Below, one piece after another: positions 1 through 5,398 of a DNA stretch of 10,245 nucleotides (its first letter is position 1; the number at the start of each line of letters is the position of its first letter). This DNA comes from 2-02-FULL-49-11 sp040757655 (GTDB lineage Bacteria > Patescibacteriota > Patescibacteriia > 2-02-FULL-49-11). The notes beneath the pieces are model-generated. The model did not search any database and had not been told where the DNA came from. It was given only the letters and a program-made list of their open reading frames with translations. Position numbers and translations under genes: made by a program. Location: assembly GCA_040757655.1 (NCBI GenBank), contig JBFLWV010000008.1, forward strand, positions 1 to 10,245, written 5' to 3'.

Positions 1-81
1 TTCTGCTTTCGTGGTCATAGACAGGAGAGGGTTATGTATTAAACTCTCCAGCCAACCACTTCTTACTTGAATTTTCAACAT
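1..81 (-). CDS. Partial unknown gene, N-terminal 27 residues only
   Basis: On the minus strand an ATG at 81-79 opens a frame of 27 codons without a stop that leaves the window at base 1. The peptide begins MLKIQVRSGW. An AAGGA ribosome binding site lies about six bases upstream of the ATG, which is better than most starts in this window. The gene would be transcribed divergently from the zinc-ribbon gene at 203. The peptide is too short to recognise a family. The start codon lies inside one arm of an 8-bp inverted repeat (79-86 with 106-113). I saw no convincing -10/-35 pair for it. It could be a chance open frame. Confidence 0.4.
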   Translation of the reverse strand, partial: MLKIQVRSGWLESLIHNPLLSMTTKAE

Positions 82-128
82 GTTACGTCCTTTCCACTGT
101 CAACTGTAACATGGACGAGTGCAGAGTG

Positions 129-158
129 TTGACCGTGAAAGAGGAAATTAGGTATAAT
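129..158 (+). promoter_or_regulatory. Sigma70-type promoter for the zinc-ribbon/L25 genes
   Basis: TTGACC at 129-134 and a perfect TATAAT at 153-158 are separated by 18 bases. Transcription should start near 165. This falls after the upstream ATG codons at 161 and 164, so those codons are probably not in the transcript and the ATG at 203 is the likely start. The promoter would serve the zinc-ribbon gene and rplY, which follow with an 11-base gap. Confidence 0.75.
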
Positions 159-202
159 GAATGATGTACATCATTCAGTTAACACAATATTCTGAAAGGG
201 GT

Positions 203-505
203 ATGCTGTTTAATCGCCGCTCTCATCAAAATCTACAGCTTATTTCTTCTTGTCCGCTTTGCAAAAGCCATTATCCACAGCAGGAGATGACGGTACTTGA
301 AACCTCCGATGATGCGCACCTCATCTATCTTCATTGCACCAGCTGTGGGAGCGCTGTGGTAGCATTGGTTATACTTGGGGAAGGAGGCGCCATTTCCCAA
401 GGGCTTCTTACTGACCTTTTGAGGGACGAGGTAATGAAATTTTATAGAGGTGAAGAGGTGACGTCTGATGACGTGATTGAGATGCATCAACTATTGCGTA
501 ATTGA
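203..505 (+). CDS. Small zinc-ribbon protein, conserved hypothetical type
   Basis: The 100-residue product has two CxxC pairs, C17-P-L-C20 and C45-T-S-C48, in the usual arrangement of a zinc ribbon. The C-terminal half is acidic and ends in a short helical segment (DDVIEMHQLL). I chose the ATG at 203 because the promoter puts the transcript start near 165, downstream of the in-frame ATGs at 161 and 164; a purine-rich GAAAGGGG lies just before 203, although the spacing is short. It is followed after 11 bases by rplY in the same direction, so the two are probably co-transcribed. From memory, similar CPR proteins share the CxxC...CxxC plus DDV-x-x-FH/MH layout, but I cannot name a family. A role near the ribosome is suggested only by the neighbour. 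Confidence 0.8.
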   Translation: MLFNRRSHQNLQLISSCPLCKSHYPQQEMTVLETSDDAHLIYLHCTSCGSAVVALVILGEGGAISQGLLTDLLRDEVMKFYRGEEVTSDDVIEMHQLLRN

Positions 506-516
506 TTGGATGAATT

Positions 517-1191
517 ATGGATTTGCGAGCGACACTAAGGACTATTACGGGGAAAAAAGTAAAGGCGCTCCGCCGGGAACAGCAAGTTCCGGGCGTGGTG
601 TATGGACATGGGATCGTGTCACGGCCGGTGAGCGTTCCTTTAAGTGCGCTGGAGGCTGTGCATCGAAAGGCGGGCGAATCGAGTCTTATTTCTTTGGTGG
701 TTGACGGGAAAGAAGTGAAGGCGCTCATGAAGGATCTTCAGCGTGATCCTCTTTCGGGTCAAATTTTGCATGTGGATTTCTTGGAGGTGAGCATGCAAGA
801 GAAATTGAAGACCCAGGTACCAATTGTGATCAAGGGAGAGGCTAAAGCAGTGAAAGAACATGGCGCGGTGCTCGTGCGCTCCCTCAACCATTTGGAAATT
901 GAATGTCTTCCTCAAGATTTAATTCCCGAATATGCGGTGGACGTGTCTCATCTTGCGACTATCGGTGAGGTCATACGCGTGAGCGATCTGGTCGTGCCTC
1001 CGCATATTCACGTGCTCAGTCGCCCCGAGACCGTGGTGGTAAGTATCGAGGAGAAGCACGCAGAGGCGGAAGCGGCTCCTCCAGCTGCTGCGGTAGCGGC
1101 TCCGGACCTCACGCACGTGAAGACGGAGAAAGAGATAGAGAAGGCAGAAAAGGACAAGAAGGTGAAAGAGGAAGCCACCATTAAAGACTAA
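517..1191 (+). CDS. rplY: 50S ribosomal protein L25 (bL25, Ctc/TL5 type)
   Basis: This protein binds 5S rRNA in the large ribosomal subunit. The N-terminal L25 domain covers about residues 1-92, with VPGVVYGHG at 24-32 and the family signature KDLQRDPLSGQILHVDF at 72-88. The TL5/Ctc C-terminal beta domain follows at about 97-177 (PIVIKGEAKAVKEHGAVL). A low-complexity tail of Ala, Glu and Lys runs from about 180 to the end at 224. The length matches the long Ctc form rather than the roughly 95-residue E. coli form. The ATG at 517 fits the family start and follows the zinc-ribbon gene by 11 bases. The Shine-Dalgarno is weak. A hairpin surrounds the stop codon (see 1175-1213). Confidence 0.95.
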   Translation: MDLRATLRTITGKKVKALRREQQVPGVVYGHGIVSRPVSVPLSALEAVHRKAGESSLISLVVDGKEVKALMKDLQRDPLSGQILHVDFLEVSMQEKLKTQVPIVIKGEAKAVKEHGAVLVRSLNHLEIECLPQDLIPEYAVDVSHLATIGEVIRVSDLVVPPHIHVLSRPETVVVSIEEKHAEAEAAPPAAAVAAPDLTHVKTEKEIEKAEKDKKVKEEATIKD

Positions 1192-1213
1192 GAATTTTAT
1201 TCTTTAATAGTGG
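1175..1213 (+). other. Hairpin around the rplY stop codon
   Basis: CCACCATTAAAGA at 1175-1187 pairs with TCTTTAATAGTGG at 1201-1213, giving 12 of 13 base pairs with one C/A mismatch and a 13-base loop. The rplY stop codon is in the loop and a possible GTG start of the next gene is in the 3' arm. No T-tract follows, so it is not a normal intrinsic terminator. It could be an mRNA 3'-end stabiliser, a translational coupler, or chance. Confidence 0.4.
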
Positions 1214-1218
1214 AATCT

Positions 1219-1689
1219 ATGCGCAGCACATTTTCGCCTCATAAGGGCTTTACACTCATAGAATTATTGGTGGTCATTTCCATCATCGGGCTTATCGCAA
1301 CCTTATCCGCCGTTGCGCTCAAAAATGCCAGGGTTAAGGGCAGGGACTCAAGACGGCTCGCAGACATGAAGCAGCTTCACTCGGCTATGGAGTTGTGCTT
1401 AAATGCAAATGGCGGGAGTTATATCACACCGACGGAGTGCTGCACTTTAGCGATAGGCAATAATAACGTATTCCAATGCACCAACGGTTTAGTAACATCG
1501 ATGCCCAATATTGCGAAGTTGAAAGATCCCTCAGGTGTAGTAGTGGGCGATGATTGTGATACGGGTGATAGTGATCCCTGTGAATACACCGTGATTACTC
1601 CTATCGCAACCAACGCGTACACGATTAAGTTTTACTTGGAAGGAGCCAGTGCAGGTTATCACACACTTACACAAATCGGTATTCAATAA
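1219..1689 (+). CDS. Type IV pilin-like / pseudopilin protein (first of a pair)
   Basis: The N-terminus carries a class III signal peptide: a short basic leader ending K-G, then FTLIELLVVISIIGLIATL. Prepilin peptidase would cut after Gly10, and the conserved Glu5 of the mature protein is present (Glu15). The hydrophobic helix at about 11-31 anchors the subunit in the membrane and forms the filament core. The C-terminal globular part has six cysteines (about 60, 74, 75, 87, 113, 121), enough for disulfide loops. The 156-residue length suits a minor pilin or GspG/GspH-like pseudopilin. An in-frame GTG at 1210 is an alternative start. No clear Shine-Dalgarno is visible. A second pseudopilin follows 26 bases later. 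Which pilus or secretion role it has cannot be decided here. Confidence 0.88.
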   Translation: MRSTFSPHKGFTLIELLVVISIIGLIATLSAVALKNARVKGRDSRRLADMKQLHSAMELCLNANGGSYITPTECCTLAIGNNNVFQCTNGLVTSMPNIAKLKDPSGVVVGDDCDTGDSDPCEYTVITPIATNAYTIKFYLEGASAGYHTLTQIGIQ

Positions 1690-1715
1690 TTTTTCAATAA
1701 TATTTTCTTATAAAT

Positions 1716-2222
1716 ATGTATAGCATAAAGAAAGGGTTTACACTCATTGAATTATTAGTAGTCGTTGCAATCATCGGGCTCATTGCGACACTCGTAGCGG
1801 TGAACGTGAACAACGCCAAGCAGAAAGGCCGGGATACAACGAGAAAGGGCAACACGTCCCAGCTCAAGAATGCCCTCGAGCTCCATTATCAGCAGTATGG
1901 GTATTTCCCTTACAGCAATGCGGATGGTGCGAATTTTGATTGTATGAACGCGCTCCCCAGCCAGTCACAAACGGGAGGATACGTGAACCATTTAGACGAC
2001 TATATCAAACCTATACCTATAGATCCGTTGACCACCACTGGCGTGAGGGATACGCTTGCCCGGGGTTGTGTAGCGTATAGGAGCAATGGATCGCACTATA
2101 AGGTCATTGCGAACCTCGAGCTTGATACGAATACGATGATCAATGACGGCGGGGTGCGCACCTGTTGGTATGAGGTGTATACGCAAGGCGGGCAGAGCTT
2201 TGATCCGGGGAGTTGCCCGTAA
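1716..2222 (+). CDS. Type IV pilin-like / pseudopilin protein (second of a pair)
   Basis: The 168-residue protein has leader MYSIKKG, predicted cleavage after Gly7, and mature start FTLIELLVVVAIIGLIATL with Glu5 present. The following residues NNAKQKGRDTTRKGN and the ALELHYQQYGYFP segment are typical of GspG-like pseudopilins in CPR bacteria. Four cysteines lie at about 76, 118, 150 and 167; the last two could form a C-terminal disulfide loop. Its signal helix is very like that of the upstream pilin, but the globular domain differs, so the pair probably arose by duplication and divergence. The spacer to the first pilin is AT-rich with no ribosome binding site. It is followed by a structured repeat and a terminator. 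Confidence 0.9.
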   Translation: MYSIKKGFTLIELLVVVAIIGLIATLVAVNVNNAKQKGRDTTRKGNTSQLKNALELHYQQYGYFPYSNADGANFDCMNALPSQSQTGGYVNHLDDYIKPIPIDPLTTTGVRDTLARGCVAYRSNGSHYKVIANLELDTNTMINDGGVRTCWYEVYTQGGQSFDPGSCP

Positions 2223-2229
2223 ATATGAC

Positions 2230-2324
2230 TTGTAGCGTCGGAGCTTGCCCCGTAGAATCACCCATGGGGGAGCTCTACGGGGCTTGCCTCCGACTTGGGT
2301 GGCAGACGAGCTGCCACGCTACAA
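2230..2324. repeat. REP-like palindromic element with three-way junction fold
   Basis: A 9-bp outer stem pairs TTGTAGCGT (2230-2238) with ACGCTACAA (2316-2324). Inside it are two arms. Arm 1 pairs CGGAG (2239-2243) with CTCCG (2288-2292) and, past a small internal loop, GCCCCGTAGA (2247-2256) with TCTACGGGGC (2274-2283). Arm 2 pairs GGCAG (2301-2305) with CTGCC (2311-2315) around ACGAG. The design resembles the non-autonomous palindromic repeats moved by REP-associated Y1 transposases, but no transposase is present here. It lies in the spacer between converging genes. Confidence 0.7.
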
Positions 2325-2350
2325 TTTGTATTGTGACTTCAACGAATGAG

Positions 2351-2387
2351 AAAAGGCCGGCATCTCTGATTTTAGAGGCGGCCTTTT
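2351..2387. terminator. Bidirectional intrinsic terminator
   Basis: AAAAGGCCG (2351-2359) pairs with CGGCCTTTT (2379-2387). An inner CTCT/AGAG helix closes a short loop. T-runs follow on both strands, TTTTCTATTT on the plus strand and TTTTCTCATT on the minus strand. It sits between the pilin genes and the converging prmC group and can stop transcription from both sides. Confidence 0.8.
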
Positions 2388-2430
2388 CTATTTGGAGCGC
2401 GAGGTGTCGTTCATTGATGTTCTCCTTCGG

Positions 2431-2631
2431 TTAAGGGCGGTTGTTGTCTACGGACACTTCAACTGTGAAGTCTCCTTTTTCATATCCCGTATCCTGGGCG
2501 ATCTCCTGGAGCACCTCAGCCTCAATGGTCTCCGGGTTTAGATTTTTACCCTCGAACGAATAATGCCGAGGTATGTCCAAATACGGGTGAGTTATTTTGA
2601 TTCTAACCACCCTTATTTTATTCTCTTTCAT
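2431..2631 (-). CDS. Small protein of unknown function downstream of prmC
   Basis: The 66-residue product (MKENKIRVVRIKITHPYLD...) is not recognised. It looks like a small alpha/beta protein with a basic N-terminal strand and an acidic middle (about 33-55). The start at 2631 is set by a strong AAAGGAGGTG Shine-Dalgarno at 2647-2638; the GTG at 2640 and ATG at 2637 are too close to it. The ribosome binding site and the first four codons lie inside the end of prmC, overlapping by 14 bases in another frame, so translation is probably coupled to prmC. It ends about 45 bases before the bidirectional terminator and is the last gene of the minus-strand group. The excellent Shine-Dalgarno argues that it is real. 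Confidence 0.72.
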   Translation of the reverse strand: MKENKIRVVRIKITHPYLDIPRHYSFEGKNLNPETIEAEVLQEIAQDTGYEKGDFTVEVSVDNNRP

Positions 2632-3613
2632 TTCCATCACCTCCTTTGAGAGTTTTTTGTTGGAATGAAAGAACGTGGTTTTGTCGCTCTATAGTATACC
2701 ACTCTGAAAGCTTTTGTGTCTCGGGAAGGGCGAACAGGCGGGGAATAATGTTATTATCTCCTTCTAGATACAGGGCAATAGGAGCAGGTAGCAGTTTGTC
2801 AGTGAGACCGTTTATCAGTTGTTGGAAAAGCTGTTGATACACCGCAGCGCCATCGGGGCCGCCATCGAGGGCGAGGACGGGTTCATGCGCGAGTTCAGGC
2901 TTTTCCGCGATAACAGGTGAGGGCACATAAGGGAGATTGGTGATAAGTAACCATCCGTGGTCATTCCCGCGCATGCGGGAATCCAGAAAACAATCGGAGA
3001 AGTTAATTTTTTTATTATTTCTAGATCCCCGATCAGATCCTGCCCCGCACTTGATACGGGGTCGGGGATGACACAGGAGTGGTTCGAGGAGATTTCCGTG
3101 TAAGAAGGTAATGCGGCCAGCGGCACCATGGCGCGTTGCATTCTCCTCCGCGACCGCAAGCGCATCGCGGGAAATGTCTGTGGCAATTACTTTAACCGCA
3201 GGGAAGCGTTTTGCAAGCGTTATTGCGATGCATCCGCATCCCGTTCCGATATCAACCAACGATAATTGTTCATTGTTTATTGTTCGTTCTTCTTTGCTTA
3301 CAATTTCCACTAATTCTTCAGTCGCAGGGCGAGGAATGAGGACGTGTGTATTCACTTTAAATGATAATCCACAAAATTCTTTTTCTCCCATGATATAGGC
3401 AACCGGTTCACCTTTAACGCGACGCATGATGAAATGGTCAAATCGTTTATTGGTTTCTTGGTTTAATTGATCGTTATGATGAGTAAGAAGCCAGGAGCGC
3501 GTTTTCTTTACCGTAAAAGACAAAAGCACCTCGGTATCGAGCCAAGGCGAGTCACTACATTGTGAATGGGTGAGCTTTTTAAACGAGGTTTCTAATGCTT
3601 CAGATATCATCAT
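2618..3613 (-). CDS. prmC: Peptide chain release factor N5-glutamine methyltransferase PrmC, with 38-residue insertion
   Basis: PrmC uses S-adenosylmethionine to methylate the glutamine of the GGQ motif in release factors. In the 331-residue form started at 3613, an N-terminal helical domain is followed by the Rossmann methyltransferase domain. The SAM-binding motif VDIGTGCGCIA starts near residue 120. The substrate glutamine-binding motif is NLPY at 226-229, instead of the classic NPPY; I recall NLPY in CPR homologues. Residues 181-218 (C to D) are encoded exactly by a palindromic DNA element at 2960-3073 and look foreign; without them the protein would be 293 residues, close to family length. 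Codons upstream of 3613 stay open to 3676 but translate a dispersed repeat, so they are excluded. An adjacent ATG at 3610 is an equal alternative start. It lies downstream of its substrate gene prfA. Confidence 0.92.
   Translation of the reverse strand: MMISEALETSFKKLTHSQCSDSPWLDTEVLLSFTVKKTRSWLLTHHNDQLNQETNKRFDHFIMRRVKGEPVAYIMGEKEFCGLSFKVNTHVLIPRPATEELVEIVSKEERTINNEQLSLVDIGTGCGCIAITLAKRFPAVKVIATDISRDALAVAEENATRHGAAGRITFLHGNLLEPLLCHPRPRIKCGAGSDRGSRNNKKINFSDCFLDSRMRGNDHGWLLITNLPYVPSPVIAEKPELAHEPVLALDGGPDGAAVYQQLFQQLINGLTDKLLPAPIALYLEGDNNIIPRLFALPETQKLSEWYTIERQNHVLSFQQKTLKGGDGNERE
2960..3073. repeat. Palindromic element inserted in frame in prmC
   Basis: The ends are inverted: GTCATTCCCG at 2960-2969 and CGGGGATGAC at 3063-3072, with one mismatch. 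The left half is an 8-bp perfect hairpin, ATTCCCGC (2963-2970) and GCGGGAAT (2975-2982), loop GCAT. The right half is a nested hairpin built on GATCCCCGATC (3024-3034) and TCGGGGAT (3062-3069), with CCCCG/CGGGG inside. An AT-rich stretch (3000-3020) joins the halves. Element plus one base is 114 bp, so it adds 38 codons without a frameshift or stop. Such GTCATTCCCG-type repeats are common in intergenic DNA of many bacteria; location inside a housekeeping gene resembles Rickettsia palindromic elements. Confidence 0.8.
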
Positions 3614-3634
3614 TATATGAATATGAGGCAGTAA

Positions 3635-3724
3635 ATCCAAAGTCCAAATCCCAAAATCCAAAATAAAATGTATCATTTATTAATTTTGGTTTATCATTTT
3701 GGTGTTTGGATTTTACATTTTGAA
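3635..3724. repeat. A/C-to-G/T inverted repeat between prfA and prmC
   Basis: The left arm (about 3634-3668) is a run of AATCCAAA and CCCAAAATCC units; the right arm (about 3681-3724) is made of matching TTTTGG and TTTGGATTTT units. The arms pair imperfectly. The element fills nearly the whole prfA-prmC spacer and reaches the prfA stop codon. Read on the minus strand it gives a false extension ending near ILDFGIWTLDL before the true PrmC start. It belongs to the same type as the repeats at 4786-4925 and 6335-6447. Confidence 0.65.
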
Positions 3725-4777
3725 TTATTTTCGTTGAGCACGTTCATTGTTTTGTAAGGAGGTTATAATAAGCTCAAGGTTCCCCTCCATAATTTCCTCA
3801 ATATGGTGCCAGCTTTGGTCTACGCGGTGATCAGTGATACGATCCTGTGGGAAATTATAGGTCCTTACTTTTTCCGCACGCTCGCCACTTCCCACTTGGG
3901 TGCGCCGGTCTGTATCGATCGCCGCACGCTGCTCTTCCATTGCTTTATTAAAGAGCCGCGCGCGCAGCACTGCCATGGCTTTTTCCCGATTCTGCTGTTG
4001 TGACCGCTCGTCTTGGCACTGGACCACGATGCCGGTGGGAAGGTGGGTGATGCGGATTGCCGAGTACGTGGTATTCACACTCTGTCCGCCATGGCCGCTT
4101 GAGGTGGAGGTTTCTATCTTTAAATCTTTCGGTTCCAGCGTGATATCTACTTCATCTGCTTCCGGGAGCACGGCCACGGTTACGGTCGAGGTGTGCACGC
4201 GGCCCGATTTTTCCGTGTCAGGCACGCGCTGGACACGATGCACACCGCGTTCATATTTAAAACAGGAATACACACGGTCACCACTCACCTCAAAGATGAT
4301 TTCTTTATATCCGCCAAGGTCAGTGCGATTCTCATCGATGTGTTTTACAGTCCATCCCTTTATCTCCGCGTAGCGATGGTACATCCGCGCAAGCTCCGCG
4401 GCAAAGAGCGCTGCTTCCTCGCCTCCGGTGCCCGCGCGGATTTCGATGATCGTATCCCGCGCATCGAGAGGATCACTGGGGTTGAGCATCTCTTCCAGTT
4501 GTGCACGGAGCGCAGATTCTCTCGGTTTCAAGGTTTCTAATTCTCCCTTGGCAATATCCTGAAGATCCTTATCTTCTGCAGAGACTAGTGTGGTTTCGGC
4601 TTCTTTGAGCGCAGTCGTCACAGATTCCCACTCTTGGGCAATTTCAAGGACACGCTTAAGCTGATGGTATTCCTTCTGGAGGCGCAGCAATTTCGTGCGG
4701 TCTGCAAGCGTGTCTTCGCCCATCAGCTCTTTTTCTATTTCCTGCGCGCGTGCTTTTTTTTTGAGAAGTTCAAACAT
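3725..4777 (-). CDS. prfA: Peptide chain release factor 1 (RF1)
   Basis: RF1 recognises UAA and UAG in the ribosomal A site and triggers peptide release. In the 350-residue form the stop-codon recognition tripeptide P-x-T is PDT at 186-188, inside RVQRVPDTEKSGRVHTS, which marks RF1 rather than RF2 (SPF). The catalytic GGQ is at 230-232 within SSGHGGQSVNTTYSAIRITH, and its Gln is the PrmC substrate. The N-terminal coiled helices and the AGTGGEEAALFA segment are normal. I start at 4777 (MFELLKKKA); the frame is open to 4828, but those 17 codons translate the repeat at 4786-4925 (NWELVIGNWDF) and are excluded. No Shine-Dalgarno is seen. The gene is flanked by inverted repeats on both sides, and the rpmE terminator upstream leaves its promoter unidentified. 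Confidence 0.96.
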   Translation of the reverse strand: MFELLKKKARAQEIEKELMGEDTLADRTKLLRLQKEYHQLKRVLEIAQEWESVTTALKEAETTLVSAEDKDLQDIAKGELETLKPRESALRAQLEEMLNPSDPLDARDTIIEIRAGTGGEEAALFAAELARMYHRYAEIKGWTVKHIDENRTDLGGYKEIIFEVSGDRVYSCFKYERGVHRVQRVPDTEKSGRVHTSTVTVAVLPEADEVDITLEPKDLKIETSTSSGHGGQSVNTTYSAIRITHLPTGIVVQCQDERSQQQNREKAMAVLRARLFNKAMEEQRAAIDTDRRTQVGSGERAEKVRTYNFPQDRITDHRVDQSWHHIEEIMEGNLELIITSLQNNERAQRK

Positions 4778-4785
4778 ATGATGCT

Positions 4786-4925
4786 GAAAATCCCAATTCC
4801 CAATGACCAATTCCCAATTAAATCCCAATACTCAAAATCCCAACACATGTAGTCATTTAGTTATTTGAGTATCGATTGGGCATTGGGGTTTGGGCATTGG
4901 TCATTTACGTTGTGGTTTGGGACTT
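4786..4925. repeat. A/C-to-G/T inverted repeat between rpmE and prfA
   Basis: The left arm (about 4786-4846) is built of AATCCCAA, ATTCCCAA and TGACCAAT units; the right arm (about 4862-4921) has the complementary ATTGGG and TTTGGG units. Good local matches are AATGACCAAT at 4802-4811 with ATTGGTCATT at 4896-4905, and TACTCAAAAT at 4829-4838 with ATTTGAGTA at 4863-4871. It fills the spacer between the rpmE terminator and the prfA start and encodes a false N-terminal extension of RF1. Confidence 0.7.
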
Positions 4926-4931
4926 TCTCAT

Positions 4932-4959
4932 AAAAAACACTACCCCCTTTGGAGTAGTG
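4932..4959 (-). terminator. Intrinsic terminator after rpmE
   Basis: On the minus strand CACTACTCC (4959-4951) pairs with GGGGTAGTG (4946-4938), nine pairs including one G-T, with a 4-base loop AAAG, followed by TTTTTT (4937-4932). It begins 12 bases after the rpmE stop codon. It suggests that rpmE is largely transcribed apart from prfA. Confidence 0.85.
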
Positions 4960-4971
4960 CGCGATAGGAGG

Positions 4972-5319
4972 TTATTGACCGGTATGGCGCAGGTGTTTTC
5001 TGGCGGCTGCTTCTGCTTCTTTGGTTGCATTGACGGCTGTTTCCATAGCGTGCCGCTTTTCTTTCTCCTTTTTTTTCTTGCGTTCCGTACGTTCGCGTGC
5101 CGCAGCTTTGAGCGCGGTGGAACGAGTTTCCTTATCCTTAAATTTCTCGACGCGTCGCGCCGTGTCCACCAGTTTTTGCTTGCCGGTATAAAAGGGATGG
5201 CAGTGGGCGCAGATTTCCACGTGCATGGATTCTACCGTTGACCCGGTAGTATATTTTGCGCCGCACGCGCAGGTAATGATGGTTTGAGGATAATACACAG
5301 GGTGAATAGATGGTTTCAT
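4972..5319 (-). CDS. rpmE: 50S ribosomal protein L31 (bL31, zinc-binding form) with charged tail
   Basis: L31 sits at the central protuberance and helps bridge the subunits. The start MKPSIHPVYYP is typical. The zinc ligands of the C+ form are all present: C17-A-C19 and C37-A-H-C40. The motif CHPFYTGKQKLVDTARRVEKF at about 40-60 ends the normal domain near residue 65-70. The remaining 45 or so residues are a highly charged Lys/Glu/Ala extension (KKKKEKEK then ATKEAEAAARKHLRHTGQ), making 115 residues against about 66-90 in ordinary L31. A good promoter (5326-5354, minus strand) has its predicted start close to the ATG, so the mRNA may be leaderless; no Shine-Dalgarno is present. An intrinsic terminator follows. 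Confidence 0.95.
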   Translation of the reverse strand: MKPSIHPVYYPQTIITCACGAKYTTGSTVESMHVEICAHCHPFYTGKQKLVDTARRVEKFKDKETRSTALKAAARERTERKKKKEKEKRHAMETAVNATKEAEAAARKHLRHTGQ

Positions 5320-5325
5320 GTTAGA

Positions 5326-5354
5326 ACAATATCAATAGGCAGAGGACTTGTCAA
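5326..5354 (-). promoter_or_regulatory. rpmE promoter, minus strand
   Basis: Reading the minus strand, a perfect TTGACA (5354-5349) is followed after 17 bases by TATTGT (5331-5326). Only six bases separate the -10 from the rpmE ATG, so the transcript probably starts at or very near the start codon. The -35 overlaps that of the divergent rpsB promoter. Confidence 0.65.
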
Positions 5355-5376
5355 ATTTCGTTCAGTATGGTAGATT
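5348..5376 (+). promoter_or_regulatory. Possible rpsB promoter, plus strand
   Basis: TTGTCA at 5348-5353 and TAGATT at 5371-5376 are 17 bases apart. The -35 is 5/6 and the -10 is 4/6 of consensus. It would give a 5' leader of about 110 bases before rpsB. The -35 coincides with that of the opposite rpmE promoter. Confidence 0.5.
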
Positions 5377-5398
5377 CTGTTCAAGTACTATCTCACCT

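Noticed and set aside
2213..2434. 73-codon plus-strand frame after the second pilin
   Set aside because: It consists of the cloverleaf repeat and the terminator, with no start signal.
2960..3073. Possible CRISPR repeat or attenuator
   Set aside because: Only one unit, no spacers, and it lies inside an open coding frame.
3725..4777. Possible UGA recoding, as in Gracilibacteria, suggested by RF1 being the only release factor seen
   Set aside because: TGA ends several genes here at natural C-termini and no gene needs TGA readthrough. Absence of RF2 from 10 kb means nothing.
4876..5241. Plus-strand frame opposite rpmE
   Set aside because: It translates the repeat and terminator and then the reverse of L31; low-complexity Phe/Cys-rich peptide with no family.
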